From positions 6,045,000 through 6,108,999 of the forward strand of contig OY740766.1 in NCBI GenBank assembly GCA_963513935.1: a DNA stretch of 64,000 bases. The letters run 5' to 3'. Positions 47,750-60,280 of the stretch are shown in pieces (position 1 is the first letter of the stretch; every line of letters starts with the position of its first letter). The notes below the pieces were generated by a model. That model was not told the DNA's origin. It saw only the letters and a list, made by a program, of their open reading frames with translations, and did not search any database. The position numbers were made by a program, and so were the translations under genes. Source of the DNA: Aphrophora alni (Eukaryota > Arthropoda > Insecta > Hemiptera > Aphrophoridae).

Positions 47750-48190
47750 TGGTGATCTGCCCACCACTGTTCCCCCTGCGCTTGGGGTGGCGGTTGCTGG
47801 TCCGCACCCAATGCATTAACAGTTGCCCGGTGCCACAAATGCAGGGGCAGCAGATGATGCCTTAAATGTTCCCCCACCCTGCGAGCCCTGAAGTCGGGTC
47901 ACGAACGAGAGATAAGCCAGTTGTGCACCGCTTTCGCAAGGAGCAGGACCGTTGGAAGACTACATCTACATAAACCATCACCAATTCATCGTTTCTTTAT
48001 ATCTCCTTCTTACTAGTGTTAACCCCCCAAAAATAATGACTTAATAGTCAAATTGGGTAGGGTCAGTCGACCCCGGGTTAAATGGTGCGCACACATTCGG
48101 CTTTCCGGGATCGTCGGTGCAGTGTAGAACGGCGGCCATTTTAGGCTAGTGTCTACATCGGGACCACTATTTTGTTAGAGTCAATCGTTG
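47750..48190. other. GC-rich island in AT-rich DNA
   Basis: Strikingly GC-rich compared with its flanks (for example CCCCCTGCGCTTGGGGTGGC and GTCAGTCGACCCCGGGTT), with several CpG. It starts immediately after the end of a family A copy. No open frame of useful length. It could be a transposon 5' UTR, a SINE-like or Helitron piece, or a regulatory region. I cannot choose. Confidence 0.5.
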
Positions 48191-49254
48191 TAAAATAATC
48201 ATATCTTGTAAGTAAGTTAATAATACTATACCTAAATTTAGAAATAATTATTTAAGATATTAGTAATAGTCCCTCATCACGTGCTGGCTGACTGAGTAGT
48301 ATCTAGTTTTAGTCGACAGGTCTGGGCTGTGACCGTTGTGCCAACCAAGTTTTGAAAGATCCACGATCCTCTATTCCCATCCAACCATAAACCAATTACC
48401 AATAATGAATTAACAAGTATCTATATTGCCGCAATGCATATGTGAGAAATAAAAGAGGGAGTAAATATTGAATTTAGTTTTGGGGACTTTTAGTTGTTAT
48501 AAAAATGGAACGTAGTTTTGAAAAAAGGGTACATTTTGATATGTTTCATCAATTTTTAACCTGACTAATAATATTTGTTTTTAGCTTCTAATAATTATTG
48601 TTATTTTGTTGTTATAAATCAAGGTTAGTTAAAACCATTAACACTGAAAATCTTTTAGTGTTTTATTGAGCCTATATGATATTTAGATGGTTGATATGGT
48701 TAATAAAATATACAGTACTACCATAAATATATATTTTTTAATCCAACTGAGCCTGGCTAAATACCAATTTCTAAACACCCTATACGCTCGTCCAATATCA
48801 CTAACCAGAATAGATATGTATATTAGCTAAATATTTTATATCATAAGATAATTTACTACAACCAATTAAAATATATTATAACCACAATAGCTGCTGCATT
48901 AAAGTGCATAAGTACAGGTTTGGAGCAGCTGCATTAGAGTGGCTCTGCTATGTATAATTTGCCCGTATTTCAAGAATAATTGAAATCTATAGTAATTGAT
49001 GTGTCATTTTGCGATGGTTTTGAATGTAAATTGTGGCTTTCAATTGCTCTAGAACCACTTTAGTTCTGTTTCCATTAACAGTAAACACGGATTCATTAAC
49101 TGTGATATGAAACTGAATAAATTTTAGGATAAAAATCATTAAATGGAAACTATCTGACCTTCAGTGTTACTTCTTGTGTAGAGCGGGTTTTTTTTAGAAA
49201 AAGTGTCTGATGATCTGATTTTTCTCGTAAAAAAAATAATAATAAATAAAAAAT
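48191..49254. other. No gene recognised
   Basis: AT-rich. A short direct repeat around GCTGCATTA (48890-48950). Nothing coding. Confidence 0.5.
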
Positions 49255-49600
49255 TTACAAAGGTGAAGTGTTCCTTCATGAGTTGTTTAGTTGTTTTTGA
49301 CAGCACAGAACGTCAGTCATTGGAAATCGATCTGTGAGTAAAGGAATCTGTTCTTTCTTCATGAGTATTTTGAAATTTGTTTCTGGCTACAGAAAGAGTC
49401 ATTTAAAATAGTCATTATCAGACAACCTGTGAGTGAATAGTCTACTGTTTCGTAATGAGGAAGTACAATTGTTTGCTTGGCCATAAAGAGGGTCGGCCAT
49501 TGACAGTCAATCTGTGAATGTGAAAATTTAAAGTTTCTTCACAAGTCTGTATGAATAGTTTTCCTGCCTGCAGAGTGTTATTCGCTTGGAACCCTTTTAA
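49255..49600 (+). repeat. Diverged short tandem units (about 90-100 bp)
   Basis: The phrases CATTGGAAATCGATCTGTGA, TTATCAGACAACCTGTGAGT and CATTGACAGTCAATCTGTGA occur at about 49318, 49414 and 49498, each followed by a CTTCATGAG/TTCGTAATGAGG-like segment. About three degenerate units. Confidence 0.45.
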
Positions 49601-49689
49601 ATGAGAGTGTCTATCCTGTGCTTATCGAATTTTAATTCTCTAAACAATCAGGTCCTTTTCAGCGGCATTTGTAGCTTATAAAGGCCAGA

Positions 49690-50400
49690 ATTTAAAAGAA
49701 ACCATTCAATTTTGAAACATAATTCCAGTTGAACCGTAGGAAAATCAGAATTTCTTACTGTTCAACTGGGAAAAAAATGGTTATAACTCCAGGGAAAATA
49801 CTGCAACTTTTTTTATAAAAAATATTTCAGTTCTAATCAAATCAGTTTTTAGCTAATCATATACTATCTTCGTCACTGAAAAATATACATTTTAGCTGTC
49901 AATTATTAAAAATACTTAAAATAATTTTTTAAATCTGAATTTAAAGAAGTAAAAATGGTTATAACACAGAAAATAGTACACTGTTTTAAAAAAGAAAATT
50001 ACAGTGATCAGATGCAATCAAATCAGTTTTTAGCAAACCATCTTTTTCACTGAAAATATATGTTGTAGTTGAAAGTTTTTAAAAAATGCATAAAATAAAT
50101 CAAAAAATCTTAATTTAAAGGAGTAAAAATGGTTATAACTCGGGAACTACTGCACAGATTTCTAAAGATTTTTCAAAACAAATTATCAATCATATTAATT
50201 ACCAATTTCTCTGACAATACATAATTTGTCACTAAGAAAATGCATGAAACATTGCGTAGAACATAGATTTCCCACTTTCAGCAGCAAAAAATGGTTAAAA
50301 ATTATTACATCGATTTCAAAAATGGGTTTCCGTTCAATTAGCATTTCAAATCATATACTACATTTGTCACTGAAAAAAATACATGAACATTAGTAAAAAA
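49690..50400 (+). repeat. Diverged tandem repeat, about 170-186-bp period
   Basis: AAAAATGGTTATAAC-type starts occur at about 49767, 49953, 50125 and, weaker, 50286. Each is followed by a CAAATCAGTTTTTAGC-like phrase and a TCACTGAAAA phrase. Four degenerate copies. Confidence 0.65.
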
Positions 50401-51026
50401 TATCGATACTTTTGTTTTAGTATTACTCCATCAGACTAATAATGTTTTAGCTTACGGAAGCAAATTTAACCAAACAACCTGACCACATAACGTATCTACA
50501 TAGGAAAACAAACTGCATGAAAATCGGAACAGCTGTTCTTGACAGATACGCTTATCAATAGACAGAAAAAAGTTGTTTTATATACATTTTCCCTTATAAC
50601 GGAAGAAAAATCGCTTACTGAAGTGAATGCACATAGGAATGTTTTTATTGAAACTACTCGTCTGAATGTCTTCCATTTAGGATTGGAAGTGATAGGTAAC
50701 AAACACGTGTTCAATTGTCATATTCATCTTGATATTTTGTTAGCATATAACAAGGTAAAGCGACAACAGATATATTCTTCCTTTACGATATTCAGTGTTT
50801 ATTTCTTCTCTTGTGTCGATTTTTAGTTGTTACAAATAATTTTAATCAAAATTGTTTTATTTATTTTTTTAAATTATTGAACAATTGAGTCATATTTTAG
50901 TAATATTGTTAAATCGAACATATAGCATCACTTTTGTAATTAATAAAATGTGCACAAACCTTCTTACTCAATCATTACCAAACCCAAAAACCAACGGAAA
51001 TTATTTGTCACCAGAAATGTCAATTC
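50401..51026. other. No gene recognised
   Basis: Overlapping frames on both strands (50496-50826) without motifs. Confidence 0.45.
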
Positions 51027-51074
51027 GGTTAGGTTAGGTTAGGTTAGGTTAGGTTAGGTTAGGTTAGGTTAGGT
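51027..51074. repeat. Interstitial telomere-type (TTAGG)n array
   Basis: About nine perfect GGTTA units, in the orientation opposite to the arrays at 15086 and 31831. Confidence 0.95.
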
Positions 51075-51339
51075 CACAAGTGAATGACTTTTTGTCATTT
51101 TCAAAAAGTGAAAATGAACCATATAATATTTATATATTAGAAAAAATATTTATATATTTAAATAAGGTCCTAACCTTACTTAATTTGTACTATATATGCG
51201 TCTTCAGCTTAAGTCGTATACTAAATCCAGCTCTTAGTGACGGTAATCAAGGTCAGTTTTGTTTTATTATTCATGAACCGCAATATATTCTTACTTGCTA
51301 TTTCACACACGAGTCTGAGTGATTAATCTTCAATTTTCA
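51075..51339. other. No gene recognised
   Basis: An 80-codon plus frame (51080-51322) has no recognisable feature. Confidence 0.45.
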
Positions 51340-51740
51340 ATAAAATTTAAACTAAATCAGTAGCGCCGATTTTGAGAAATTGTGTATTTTATAACAGCCG
51401 CATAGCCGATGCTTTGGTTTTTACCAGTAACAAAACTCGGTCTTTTTGTAGAAATTACTACCAATACGTTTTCTGGCTACAATTGAGCAAAGTTTCATCA
51501 AAAACGTTAAAGCTAATTAAAACAAAAACTTGATTTGTGTTTTTCTATGGCAGCTATCCCCAAATTTTGAGTTGTCAAAGTGTGCAAACACACCAAACCT
51601 TTAAACGTGTTTGTACTGTAGAGCATTGCACATACGTCAGACAGACAGAATTCTCAAACCATTTTTTTGGACTCAGGTGACTTCAAAACGGATATATCGA
51701 TATCCAGTTTTGACCTATCACATAGCTACGTAACTTGTGA
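51340..51740 (+). repeat. Dispersed repeat family A, well-preserved copy
   Basis: AACTAAATCAGTAGCGCCGA, TAACAGCCGCATAGCCGATG, ACTACCAATACGTTTTCTGG, TTTTCTATGGCAGCTATCCC, GAGCATTGCACATACGTCAG, then TTTTGACCTATCACATAGC. This is one of the clearest reference copies in the window. Confidence 0.65.
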
Positions 51741-52229
51741 TTTAGTACACGTCTGTCTAATGGGTTAGTTGGAACTGTGACAGATTTACGATGCAATAAC
51801 TAAGACAAATATATAGCATTATTCTTACTTAGATCTTTTGCCAACAATATATGGTAATTCCTTCAATAAAACATAAAATCACCATTATTCATCAAAAAAC
51901 AATGTGTTTCAATTCCCATTACTACTTGAATGATAGCGTTCATTGGTGTCAAGAAGAAGGCGTTAGTTGATGTGGGTGATAAAATGTTCCAAGAGATACT
52001 GTCACAAGTGAAAAGATTTGCCCGATATTGTTGTAAACTTTTATTCAATACTGATAAATTCAATATTAAAGATCCAAACAATTACTGCATTTATTTGGAC
52101 GTTGAGACGATTTAAAAAGTGTATGGAAATTAATTAATGGAAAATAACCCATTATAAATATTATTTTTACTTATATTATAAATAATCAAAGGTAAGTTTT
52201 TTAGGAAATATATTAGTTTTATGCTCCCC
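51741..52229. other. No gene recognised
   Basis: Overlapping 61- and 72-codon frames on opposite strands at 51863-52115. Neither is recognisable. Confidence 0.45.
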
Positions 52230-52960
52230 TGAGTCAAAACAATTGTTTTTGCAATTATGTATGTATGTGGTGTATCGTTCTGATTTTAATGAAATTTGGT
52301 ATGTAAGCATATTTAAGCCATTTCTCAAGTTTTTCTTTTCTGAACTAAATTTTTATTTTTTTTTTGATGACTGAAAACATTTGGCGTGAGACCAAACACA
52401 AAATTCAAATTTACATGAAATCGAATCTATTTCGATCAATTTTGTTTTTCAAAACTATAGACATATGGACCCCATCTTTCTAATTATGATATATCTTAAA
52501 ACTATGATTCTGAAGTTATCGATAAGAAACCAACAAAATGAAACTGTTCCTTAAAAATTTTGTTAAAATCTTTAGCTTCCAGTGTATTATGGAGATAGGG
52601 TTCAGAAAATGTTTAGATTTTTGCAGAATCTAACAAACAATAAAATTACGATTTTTCAAAACCGATTAGAATGATTTTGATCAAATTTTGCTAAAGTGAA
52701 ATTGTAAGGATCCAAATAAGATGTATAGTAGCCATCTCCTCAAATACTTTGGTTTGGAATTATCAGTGAAAACAAAAAAATCTGTTAAACCTGTTATAAA
52801 CGCGTCAATTTCTTAAAATATACACCCCCGATCTGGTTGGCGAAATGTGAAGGTTTATATTATAAACTAATGTACAAAATTGCAGTTTAGGCAAAAAATG
52901 AACATTTGACAGCCATCTTGTAACATCTGATTTCAAGTAAATAAGATTTAAGCGAAGTGC
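52230..52960 (+). repeat. Dispersed repeat family C, longest copy
   Basis: GTCAAAACAATTGTTTTTGC, GATTTTAATGAAATTTGGTA, a series of AAACCGATTAGAATGATTTT and CAAATTTTGCTAAAG phrases, and AACATTTGACAGCCATC near the end. Colinear but diverged with 53890-54420. Confidence 0.5.
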
Positions 52961-53484
52961 TAGTTCATAGCAGAAGCGAATCGAGCTTATACTCTATTTA
53001 AATATATATGTTTTTCAATAAGAAATACATAACTCAGTTATTAATAAAGTTCCTTTTTTTCTCGTATATTGTTACTTTTAAAATATTTATAAATTAATTA
53101 AATTCCATTTTTTTCTGAGGTATTAGAAACATTTTTGGAACATATTACAAATAAAAACACTCTGTTATGTCAGTATTGTATGTTTACAGCAAGCTAGTTA
53201 ACTTCCGAATCAACTTTATTATATTTTTCATTACACTACACTGTAAACAGCTGTTTTACATTTGTGCTTTTAGTTTAAAAAACAGCTGTTTTTGAGACAT
53301 AATACCGAAAATAGATATTCACAGTCTACTCTGGAAAACATCTTTTCCTTACTTCAGCTGATTTCAAACAATATACCAATAAATTTCAAAAATACAAATA
53401 CATTAGTAAACTATAACGTTATATTTGTAATATTTTTTATGTTTTTATTCATTTCCTGACTAATAATTAGTTTGTATTTCGACG

Positions 53485-53628
53485 ATGAAGGTGTTTCCTG
53501 AAGACATTTTACTTCAAGCCTTTGAAATTATACAAAAATCTAGATTAAGATATGACAAAGAGTACGACAACTTTTGTTGGCGTGAGTATAAGAACATAAC
53601 AACTGCAAGAGATGTTTATATGTAACTC
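53485..53628 (+). CDS. Short exon-like ORF with splice-donor context, unknown
   Basis: The ATG in GACGATGAAG opens a 47-codon frame starting MKVFPEDILLQAFEIIQKSR and continuing LRYDKEYDNFCWR to a TAA at 53626-53628. After CW, one base into the next codon, the sequence reads GTGAGTATAAG (53582 on), a consensus 5' splice donor. A first coding exon 53485-53581 is therefore possible. It has balanced, charged, amphipathic composition, unlike the A/T-run peptides elsewhere in the window. No downstream exon could be found and I do not recognise the protein. Chance remains a real alternative. Confidence 0.25.
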
Positions 53629-53889
53629 CTTCTTATTTATACGTAACAAAAGTCAAAAATTATTAAAACTACAACTTTATGGTCTAAATATTTTATACTA
53701 AAAAAGTGTCTAATAAAGAAAGTAAGCATAAATGTTAGTCGTTTTTAAAACACTTTTTTTAATTATTTAGAGCAACTTTCTTTTTACCTTTGTACTTTCT
53801 CACAATTAACGTAAAAAAAAGAAAGTTTAGGTGATGATGGTTTATCGTAAAGAACAAAAGAAAATAATCTTGCTGTTCAAAAATTGATG

Positions 53890-54420
53890 TCGACGGAATA
53901 TCTGTTTTGAAGTTTCACAAGTCCAAAATCATAGTTTTGAGATGATGTCTGTCCGTCGCCGTCGTCTGCCTAACTCAAGGACCGATTTTATTAAATTTAG
54001 GTATCTATGCTTATTTTGGATATATTTCAGATATTTTATTCATTTTTAAATAACCTCAAAATTTGGGATTATGAGAAAAATACAAAATTACGACTTTCTC
54101 AAAATTTACTCCGGTTTTACAAGGTTTTAACGATTTAGATTAAATTTTGCTCAAAGTCTCCAAAAACCAAAACAAAACTTATTAGTCGCCATCTCTCCGA
54201 AAATTCCGGTTTGCGAGTTTTGGGTAAAAACCAATAAAATTTGACATAAACCTATTATAAAACATGTTATTTCTTTATACCTGTTCAACCGATTTGGTTT
54301 AAATGTTACTAAAATGTGTAGATTATTGAAATAAACCCGCAAAATTGCATGTAAACAAATTATTATCATTTAATAATAATTACAGAAAATCAAAAATGAA
54401 TATTAATTACAGTCATTAAA
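53890..54420 (+). repeat. Dispersed repeat family C copy
   Basis: GATGATGTCTGTCCGTCGCC, AACTCAAGGACCGATTTTAT, TTAAATTTAGGTATCTATGC, and AGTCGCCATCTCTCCGAAAA. Diverged but colinear with 52230-52960. Confidence 0.5.
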
Positions 54421-56305
54421 AGCTTGACTTTAATACTAATACGTTGAAGACGCGTAATGTTACAAGCAAAGAAAGTTTCGGCTGTTATTTATTTATATAT
54501 AAAGTCTATAAGTATTTATTTTCATATTCAGTGCCCATGTTTCATTATTATTTTTTGACAACTTTATAAATAACATTTTTAGTGACAATTAGTTTAGGTT
54601 CGTTTTTATTTAATTTTAGGGATGAGTGAGTGGGGAAGTTTGTGTAATGGTTTTTCATCGTTTCATTTAACTTCTGGACCAAGACATGTGGGAAGATGGC
54701 TATATATTTGTATGTATCTTTAGGTTTAAAAACGTTACAACTGATTCTGATAACGCACTTATTGATGGACTTTGTAAGACAGCTATTTTGTACATAACTG
54801 AGAGATATACGAAATTCATAACGTACACAATTATCTTTTCATTACAACAATTCCTTTGTCCATAGATAGAGAAAACCAAACAAGTTATTTCAAAGTTTGT
54901 TTACCACAAATTTTACCTTTGACCTATCAAGTCAAGCAATGAATTCATGCTAAACTATGATAATACATGTACATTACCTATTAGACTGGAAGTGCGTGCT
55001 AACTGAGTTCCCCTCTTGAGAATGCTTTGAACGAAACGATAAAATAAATTGCAATGATACATATCTTGAGGCATTGCTTAGTTACTAATTAAATCCATGT
55101 TCAAAACAAAACATAAATCCACAATGTTTTCTATGGAGTTGAATTCTACTTAACTTGCTCTGAACACAGAGTGTTCCTGTTACAACCATGATTGGTATTT
55201 TATAAAACGGTTACGAATAAGTTACAACTTTCAACTGTTTTTGACGGGCTTAAAAGTATCCTATGGATTTGTTCTGAACTTGATTCTATTTATCAAATAT
55301 GGTGGAAAACTTTATTTTTTTAAAGTACTAAAACATACAAATATTTATTTTCTTCTTGGGTTACATTGTGTATTTTATAAATATATTAACTCAACAATAT
55401 AAATTAAATAACAGTTGATTTGTGTTTTCAACTGTTATAACGTCCATTTTTTTACTTTTTTACATAAATATAAGTAAAAAAGTTTATCATATTTTTACAT
55501 ATTTTTTGTTTATCTTTGTTTTGGTTTAGGATTTAGAAGTAATATTGTTTTGATTTTTCTTTACTGTCGTGTATTTTAATTTAAAGTAATGTATTATTAT
55601 GTCATATGTAATATGTTTTGTTTTAGTTTGTTGTTAAGGAAAACTTTATTTTTTATCTTAATATCTTTTTCTCAATTTAAATCATGTTTTGTTTATCTAA
55701 ATGTAATAAAAGGAATGGAAAATAAACATTTAAAAAAAAAGTAATATATATGACTTTATGTGATAGGTCAAAAGTCGATGTCGAATTTTTTGCTAATATA
55801 ACCGTAAATTATACCTGTATTTTGTCTGTGGAGCTTGTTTACGTGCCTAGCACGCTTCCAATGACCCCTACTTATGTTATATATGTGAAAACTGTATTGA
55901 ATACATTTTTAATTTGAAAATTATACAAAGTGAATTTTAAAATGGATACAGTACGTAATCATTGTCATTATATTTTATTAAAACCTAACGACATAATTTC
56001 AGAAAGTTATCTAAATTACGCCTTCGATTTTAAATATTTCACCAAATTTATATAAAATTTCAATGTGGAGTTTAAATTGTTTTAAACCGAAAACCTTACA
56101 CTCAAAATCGTGTTAAAAATAGCATAAAATATAAATACTTAGTCTTCAAATACACTGAATGAGGTCAGATTGGAAGATAACAAAATATAAATGATACTCT
56201 CATAAATACTTCATTATCTCGTATGTTTTCAGAAGGAACATCGCAATTGCTAGAATGTCTTTATTGAAAATTCCTAAATACTTTGTCACCCGGAAGTGTT
56301 GTGGA

Positions 56306-56308
<3 letters not shown>
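54421..56308. other. No gene recognised; reverse family A piece at 55735-55830
   Basis: 55740-55790 (TTTATGTGATAGGTCAAAAG followed by TCGATGTCGAATTTTTTGC) is the reverse complement of the family A end. The rest is featureless. Confidence 0.45.

Positions 56309-56372
<64 letters not shown>
56309..56372. repeat. (AT)n microsatellite
   Basis: About 64 bp of uninterrupted TA. Confidence 0.97.
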
Positions 56373-56375
<3 letters not shown>

Positions 56376-56557
56376 TTAAATTGCAAAGTTATCATTAGAA
56401 GGCGCTAGGAAATAAACAATAAAGTAACAAAACTTAACATGTCCTAATCAAAAACCTGTCCTCATGTTACATATATAGACAGAGCATTTAGTATAAAACA
56501 GCTAAATAGAATAAAACTCGAACACAAGATCTCACGAAAATTACGTTTACTTAATCA

Positions 56558-56592
56558 AACGCGTTTCAACGGCAAAGTCGCCATCCTCAATG
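56558..56592 (-). other. Hammerhead-like motif
   Basis: Minus strand: UUGAGGA, U, GGCGAC/GCCGUU-type imperfect stem with a UUU loop, GAAACGCGUUUGAUUAAGU. The layout is as in the other copies, with a different sequence family. Confidence 0.3.
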
Positions 56593-56769
56593 TTACATAA
56601 GCTACAACAACTAAACTTATAACTTAGAATTATAGTTTTTTTGTGTATTTTACAACATGGCATTTATCCCGAACATCTAAGGGATGTTTTTATTTTTGCC
56701 AACTATTCCTGAATCGTATTTTATTTTTTTGACGGGATTTTGCAAGGGTTTAGGTCATTAATTTTCACA

Positions 56770-57215
56770 ATTTACTAAATAAAAACGGGTAGAACCAATT
56801 TTAATATCTTTCATAGCAGACTTCATAGCAAATGTTTCGACTCGTGAACCGAAATATTTTGATAGATTACGACCAATATGTTTTGTTTGGGTCTTTTAGA
56901 GCCCTTAAGCAAAATTTTAACTTAATTCTTAGAATTACAAATCATAACGTTGTGTTTCTTATTATGGGAGCTAACTCAAATTTTGACTTGTAAAAAATTT
57001 AACTTCCTGAGATATGATCAAAATATACCAAATTTTATTTTAAAGTTGCTCCACGCGTTTGGGCATTAGAGGACTGCACAGACAACATACAACTGGTGCC
57101 AGACAGTCATCATTCCAAAAAACACCTATTGTTCCTCAACACTGCTCGATACATCCGCGAAAAATCTGCATAGATTGTTTGCCCCATCACATAACTTTCT
57201 CTAGAGAAAGTAAAA
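56770..57215 (+). repeat. Dispersed repeat family A copy
   Basis: ACGACCAATATGTTTTGTTT, TTATGGGAGCTAACTC, GAGATATGATCAAAATATAC, GGACTGCACAGACAACATAC, CATTCCAAAAAACACC, and CCCCATCACATAACTTTCTC. Confidence 0.6.
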
Positions 57216-58000
57216 ACTATTTATAGGTAATTGACTGGAATAGCGAAAACTTCTCACACGATCCCTAACGTTGTTATCAACTAATAAACGTACGAACATA
57301 GCTTTCAATTTTTTTAAAATTTAGAAATTGAAAGTATTCAACTAATTATTAGGTTTAAAATAAAATCTTCTTTTAATTGAATTCTATTGTTGTTTTATTA
57401 AATGCTTCAGTGTTCCTACTTTCTAACAATGGATCTGTTTTATATTTTGCTCTCATTTCTTCCTCCATCTCATCATCAATTAGTTGCAACAATAAAATAT
57501 CTGTGTCTACTTCTCTTTTCTAAAGTTGAATCTACCATTAATCTGCCTTTACATTAACACAATCAAAATTGCATATCATATATCAACTACTTTTTTTATC
57601 TAATTTCATTTGTTTTGCTAAAATGTTTCACTAAAATAAATGGTATTATAATGCATGTATTTATGTTTAATTACTGATGTTATGCCAATGTATATATTAT
57701 TTATCCTGCCTCAACAAATGTTTAAAATGAATTATCACTTTGCTTATACATTGTATTTTAAAATTTTGAGTCAAAATAGCCATAGGAGTCAAAACCACAA
57801 AACTAGGACTTATCTAGGTATCCCCTTTCAACTTAAATATTTTAAAACAACAATAGACTTAAAATAGATTGGTGCAGTTTTCTTTTTAACTATCTTAAAA
57901 CAATCACATTAACGGCCACCATTTACTTTCTGTGGTCCAAAACAAATTTTCTAAAAGTCATTTGTCTTGTCAATAGACCCTTTAAAATAATGATCATATA
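57216..58000. other. No gene recognised
   Basis: A 70-codon frame at 57655-57867 has no recognisable feature. Confidence 0.45.
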
Positions 58001-58452
58001 CTGGGGTGTCCCAACTTAAATGTTACAATAGCTAACTTTTGAATTATAAATATGATAAGGGGAGTTCCCCATTAAAACTTATTTTACTCCCAACGGTTCA
58101 AAAGTTAGCTATTAGGTGGGAATCAATTATTTGTAGGCCTATCAAACGTTTAATTTTCAGAACTTTAAGTACCTGTAATTCCTAAATGACTAATAATAAA
58201 ATTGTAAAAATACCCAAGAATAAAACATTCTTAAAATATTGTTTTACATCTGAAACAACCATAAAATACTGGGTATTCCGTAACAAATCTCAAAGTCAGC
58301 CGCCAAATTGGAAAATGGCGAAAAAATTTAACATTTTACAATATGGATTTTTAAACTTCAAAAGAAAGGAAGGTTCCCCATCTAAAAATACTCTATCATA
58401 TTTTTAATTCAAAAGTTAGCTACTGTAACATTTTAGGTGGGATATCCCAAAC
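58001..58452. mobile_element. MITE-like element with about 60-80-bp inverted ends
   Basis: The left end, CTGGGGTGTCCCAACTTAAA then TGTTACAATAGCTAACTTTT, is mirrored at the right by AAAAGTTAGCTACTGTAACA then TTTTAGGTGGGATATCCCA. A third, internal partial copy (CAAAAGTTAGCTATTAGGTG, about 58100) lies inside. It has no transposase. The 73-codon frame within is incidental. Confidence 0.7.
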
Positions 58453-58734
58453 CATTTTTACTTACTCTAACCTACGAAGGCCAAAATTTAAAAAACCTAA
58501 GCTCCCAGAAACAGCCTCTCACTTATCTATCTTAAATATCATAATTAATAATGAAGTTAATAGAGAATGCAATTTTCTTTAGCCACACACACAAATAATA
58601 TTGTTGATTTTTATTTTGTTTAAATTTCCTTTAGTAGTTTTTAATGACAAAATAAATAACCGCGTCCTATGTTGTATAAATGTTGTGAAACGTCGTGTTT
58701 ACGCAAATTCCAACATATACAAAAACCCATATGT
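58453..58734. other. No gene recognised
   Basis: Contains GAAACGTCGTGTTTACG at about 58687, resembling the 3' half of the hammerhead-like motif, but without the CUGA half. Confidence 0.4.
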
Positions 58735-58857
58735 CTATGGTTTAATCATACATACATGATTATCAATAACATACAATAATCAGTTTATAAACACACTTAT
58801 TAATAATACACATGGACACGCTTATCAGTAATTTATACAAGGTTATAAATAATACAT
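58735..58857. repeat. 24-bp-period minisatellite, left part
   Basis: Degenerate TATCAATAATACATACATGN-type units, for example ATGATTATCAATAACATAC and CGCTTATCAGTAATTTATAC. It stops at the TIR element at 58858 and resumes at 62989. Confidence 0.65.
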
Positions 58858-60280
58858 GTCTGTGAAGTTGGCCCAACCATGGTAGCCCAATCGCTTCAAA
58901 ATAGTGCCAATCGTTAGTTTTGCGTTAGTTTCAGTTAGTTCTCCTAAATTAAACGTTAGTTTCGCCTTGATAGTTGTCTAAAACGGATGTTAATTATGGT
59001 TGGGCCAACTTCACACGAGCCCAACCAAAATTAAAAATTGATTTTTTTTTATTACGTGAATCAGTTCCTTTACGTTAGTTTCGAATAGTTCTGAAAAATA
59101 AATCGTTAGTTTCGCATTCCTAACGAGTTTTATATGAGACAAAAGGGTTGGGCTAACTTCACGCTTTTTGAGAATTGCACTGAAACAAATTAAAACCATG
59201 CCAATCGTTAGTTTTGCGTTAGTTTCGGTTAGTTCTCCTAAATTAAACGTTAGTTTCGCCTTGGTAGTCGTCTAAAACGGATGTTAATTATGGTTGGGCC
59301 AACTTCACACGAACCCAACCAAAATTAAAAATTGAATTTTTTTATTACGTGAGTCAGTTCCTTTACGTTAGTTTCGAATAGTTCTGACAAATAAGTCGTT
59401 AGTTTCGCATTCCTAATGAGATGTATATGAGACAAAAGGGTTGGGCTAACTTCACGCTTTTTGAGAATTGCACTGAAACAAATTAAAACCATGCCAATCG
59501 TTAGTTTTGCGTTAGTTTCGGTTAGTTCTCCTAAATTAAACGTTAGTTTCGCCTTGGTAGTCGTCTAAAACGGATGTTAATTATGGTTGGGCCAACTTCA
59601 CACGAACCCAACCAAAATTAAAAATTGAATTTTTTTATTACGTGAGTCAGTTCCTTTACGTTAGTTTCGAATAGTTCTGACAAATAAGTCGTTAGTTTCG
59701 CATTCCTAATGAGATGTATATGAGACAAAAGGGTTGGGCTAACTTCACGCTTTTTGAGAATTGCACTGAAACAAATTAAAACCATGCCAATCGTTAGTTT
59801 TGCGTTAGTTTCGGTTAGTTCTCCTAAATTAAACGTTAGTTTCGCCTTGGTAGTCGTCTAAAACGGATGTTAATTATGGTTGGGCCAACTTCACACGAGC
59901 CCAACCAAAATTAAAAATTGAATTTTTTTATTACGTGAGTCAGTTCCTTTACGTTAGTTTCGAATAGTTCTGACAAATAAGTCGTTAGTTTCGCATTCCT
60001 AATGAGATGTATATGAGACAAAAGGGTTGGGCTAACTTCACGCTTTTTGAGAATTGCACGGAAACAAATTAAAACCGTTAGTTTTGCGTTAGTTTCGGTT
60101 AGTTCCGGTTAGTTCTCCTAAATGAAACGTTAGTTTCGCCTTGGTAGTCGTCTAAAACGGTTGTCAATAATTATGGTTGTGCCAACCACACGAGCCCAAC
60201 CAAAATTAAATATTGATTTTTTTTATTACGTGAGTCAGTTCCTTTACGTTAGTTTCGATTAGTTCTGACAAATCGATGTC
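58858..60280. repeat. Left TIR: tandem 293-bp units
   Basis: GCCAATCGTTAGTTTTGCG starts at 58905, 59200, 59493 and 59786, and a shortened version at about 60077, giving spacings of 295, 293 and 293. The inner units are almost identical to each other. Each unit holds several CGTTAGTTTCG motifs and a GGTTGGGCTAACTTCACGC / GGTTGGGCCAACTTCACACG pair. Confidence 0.92.
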
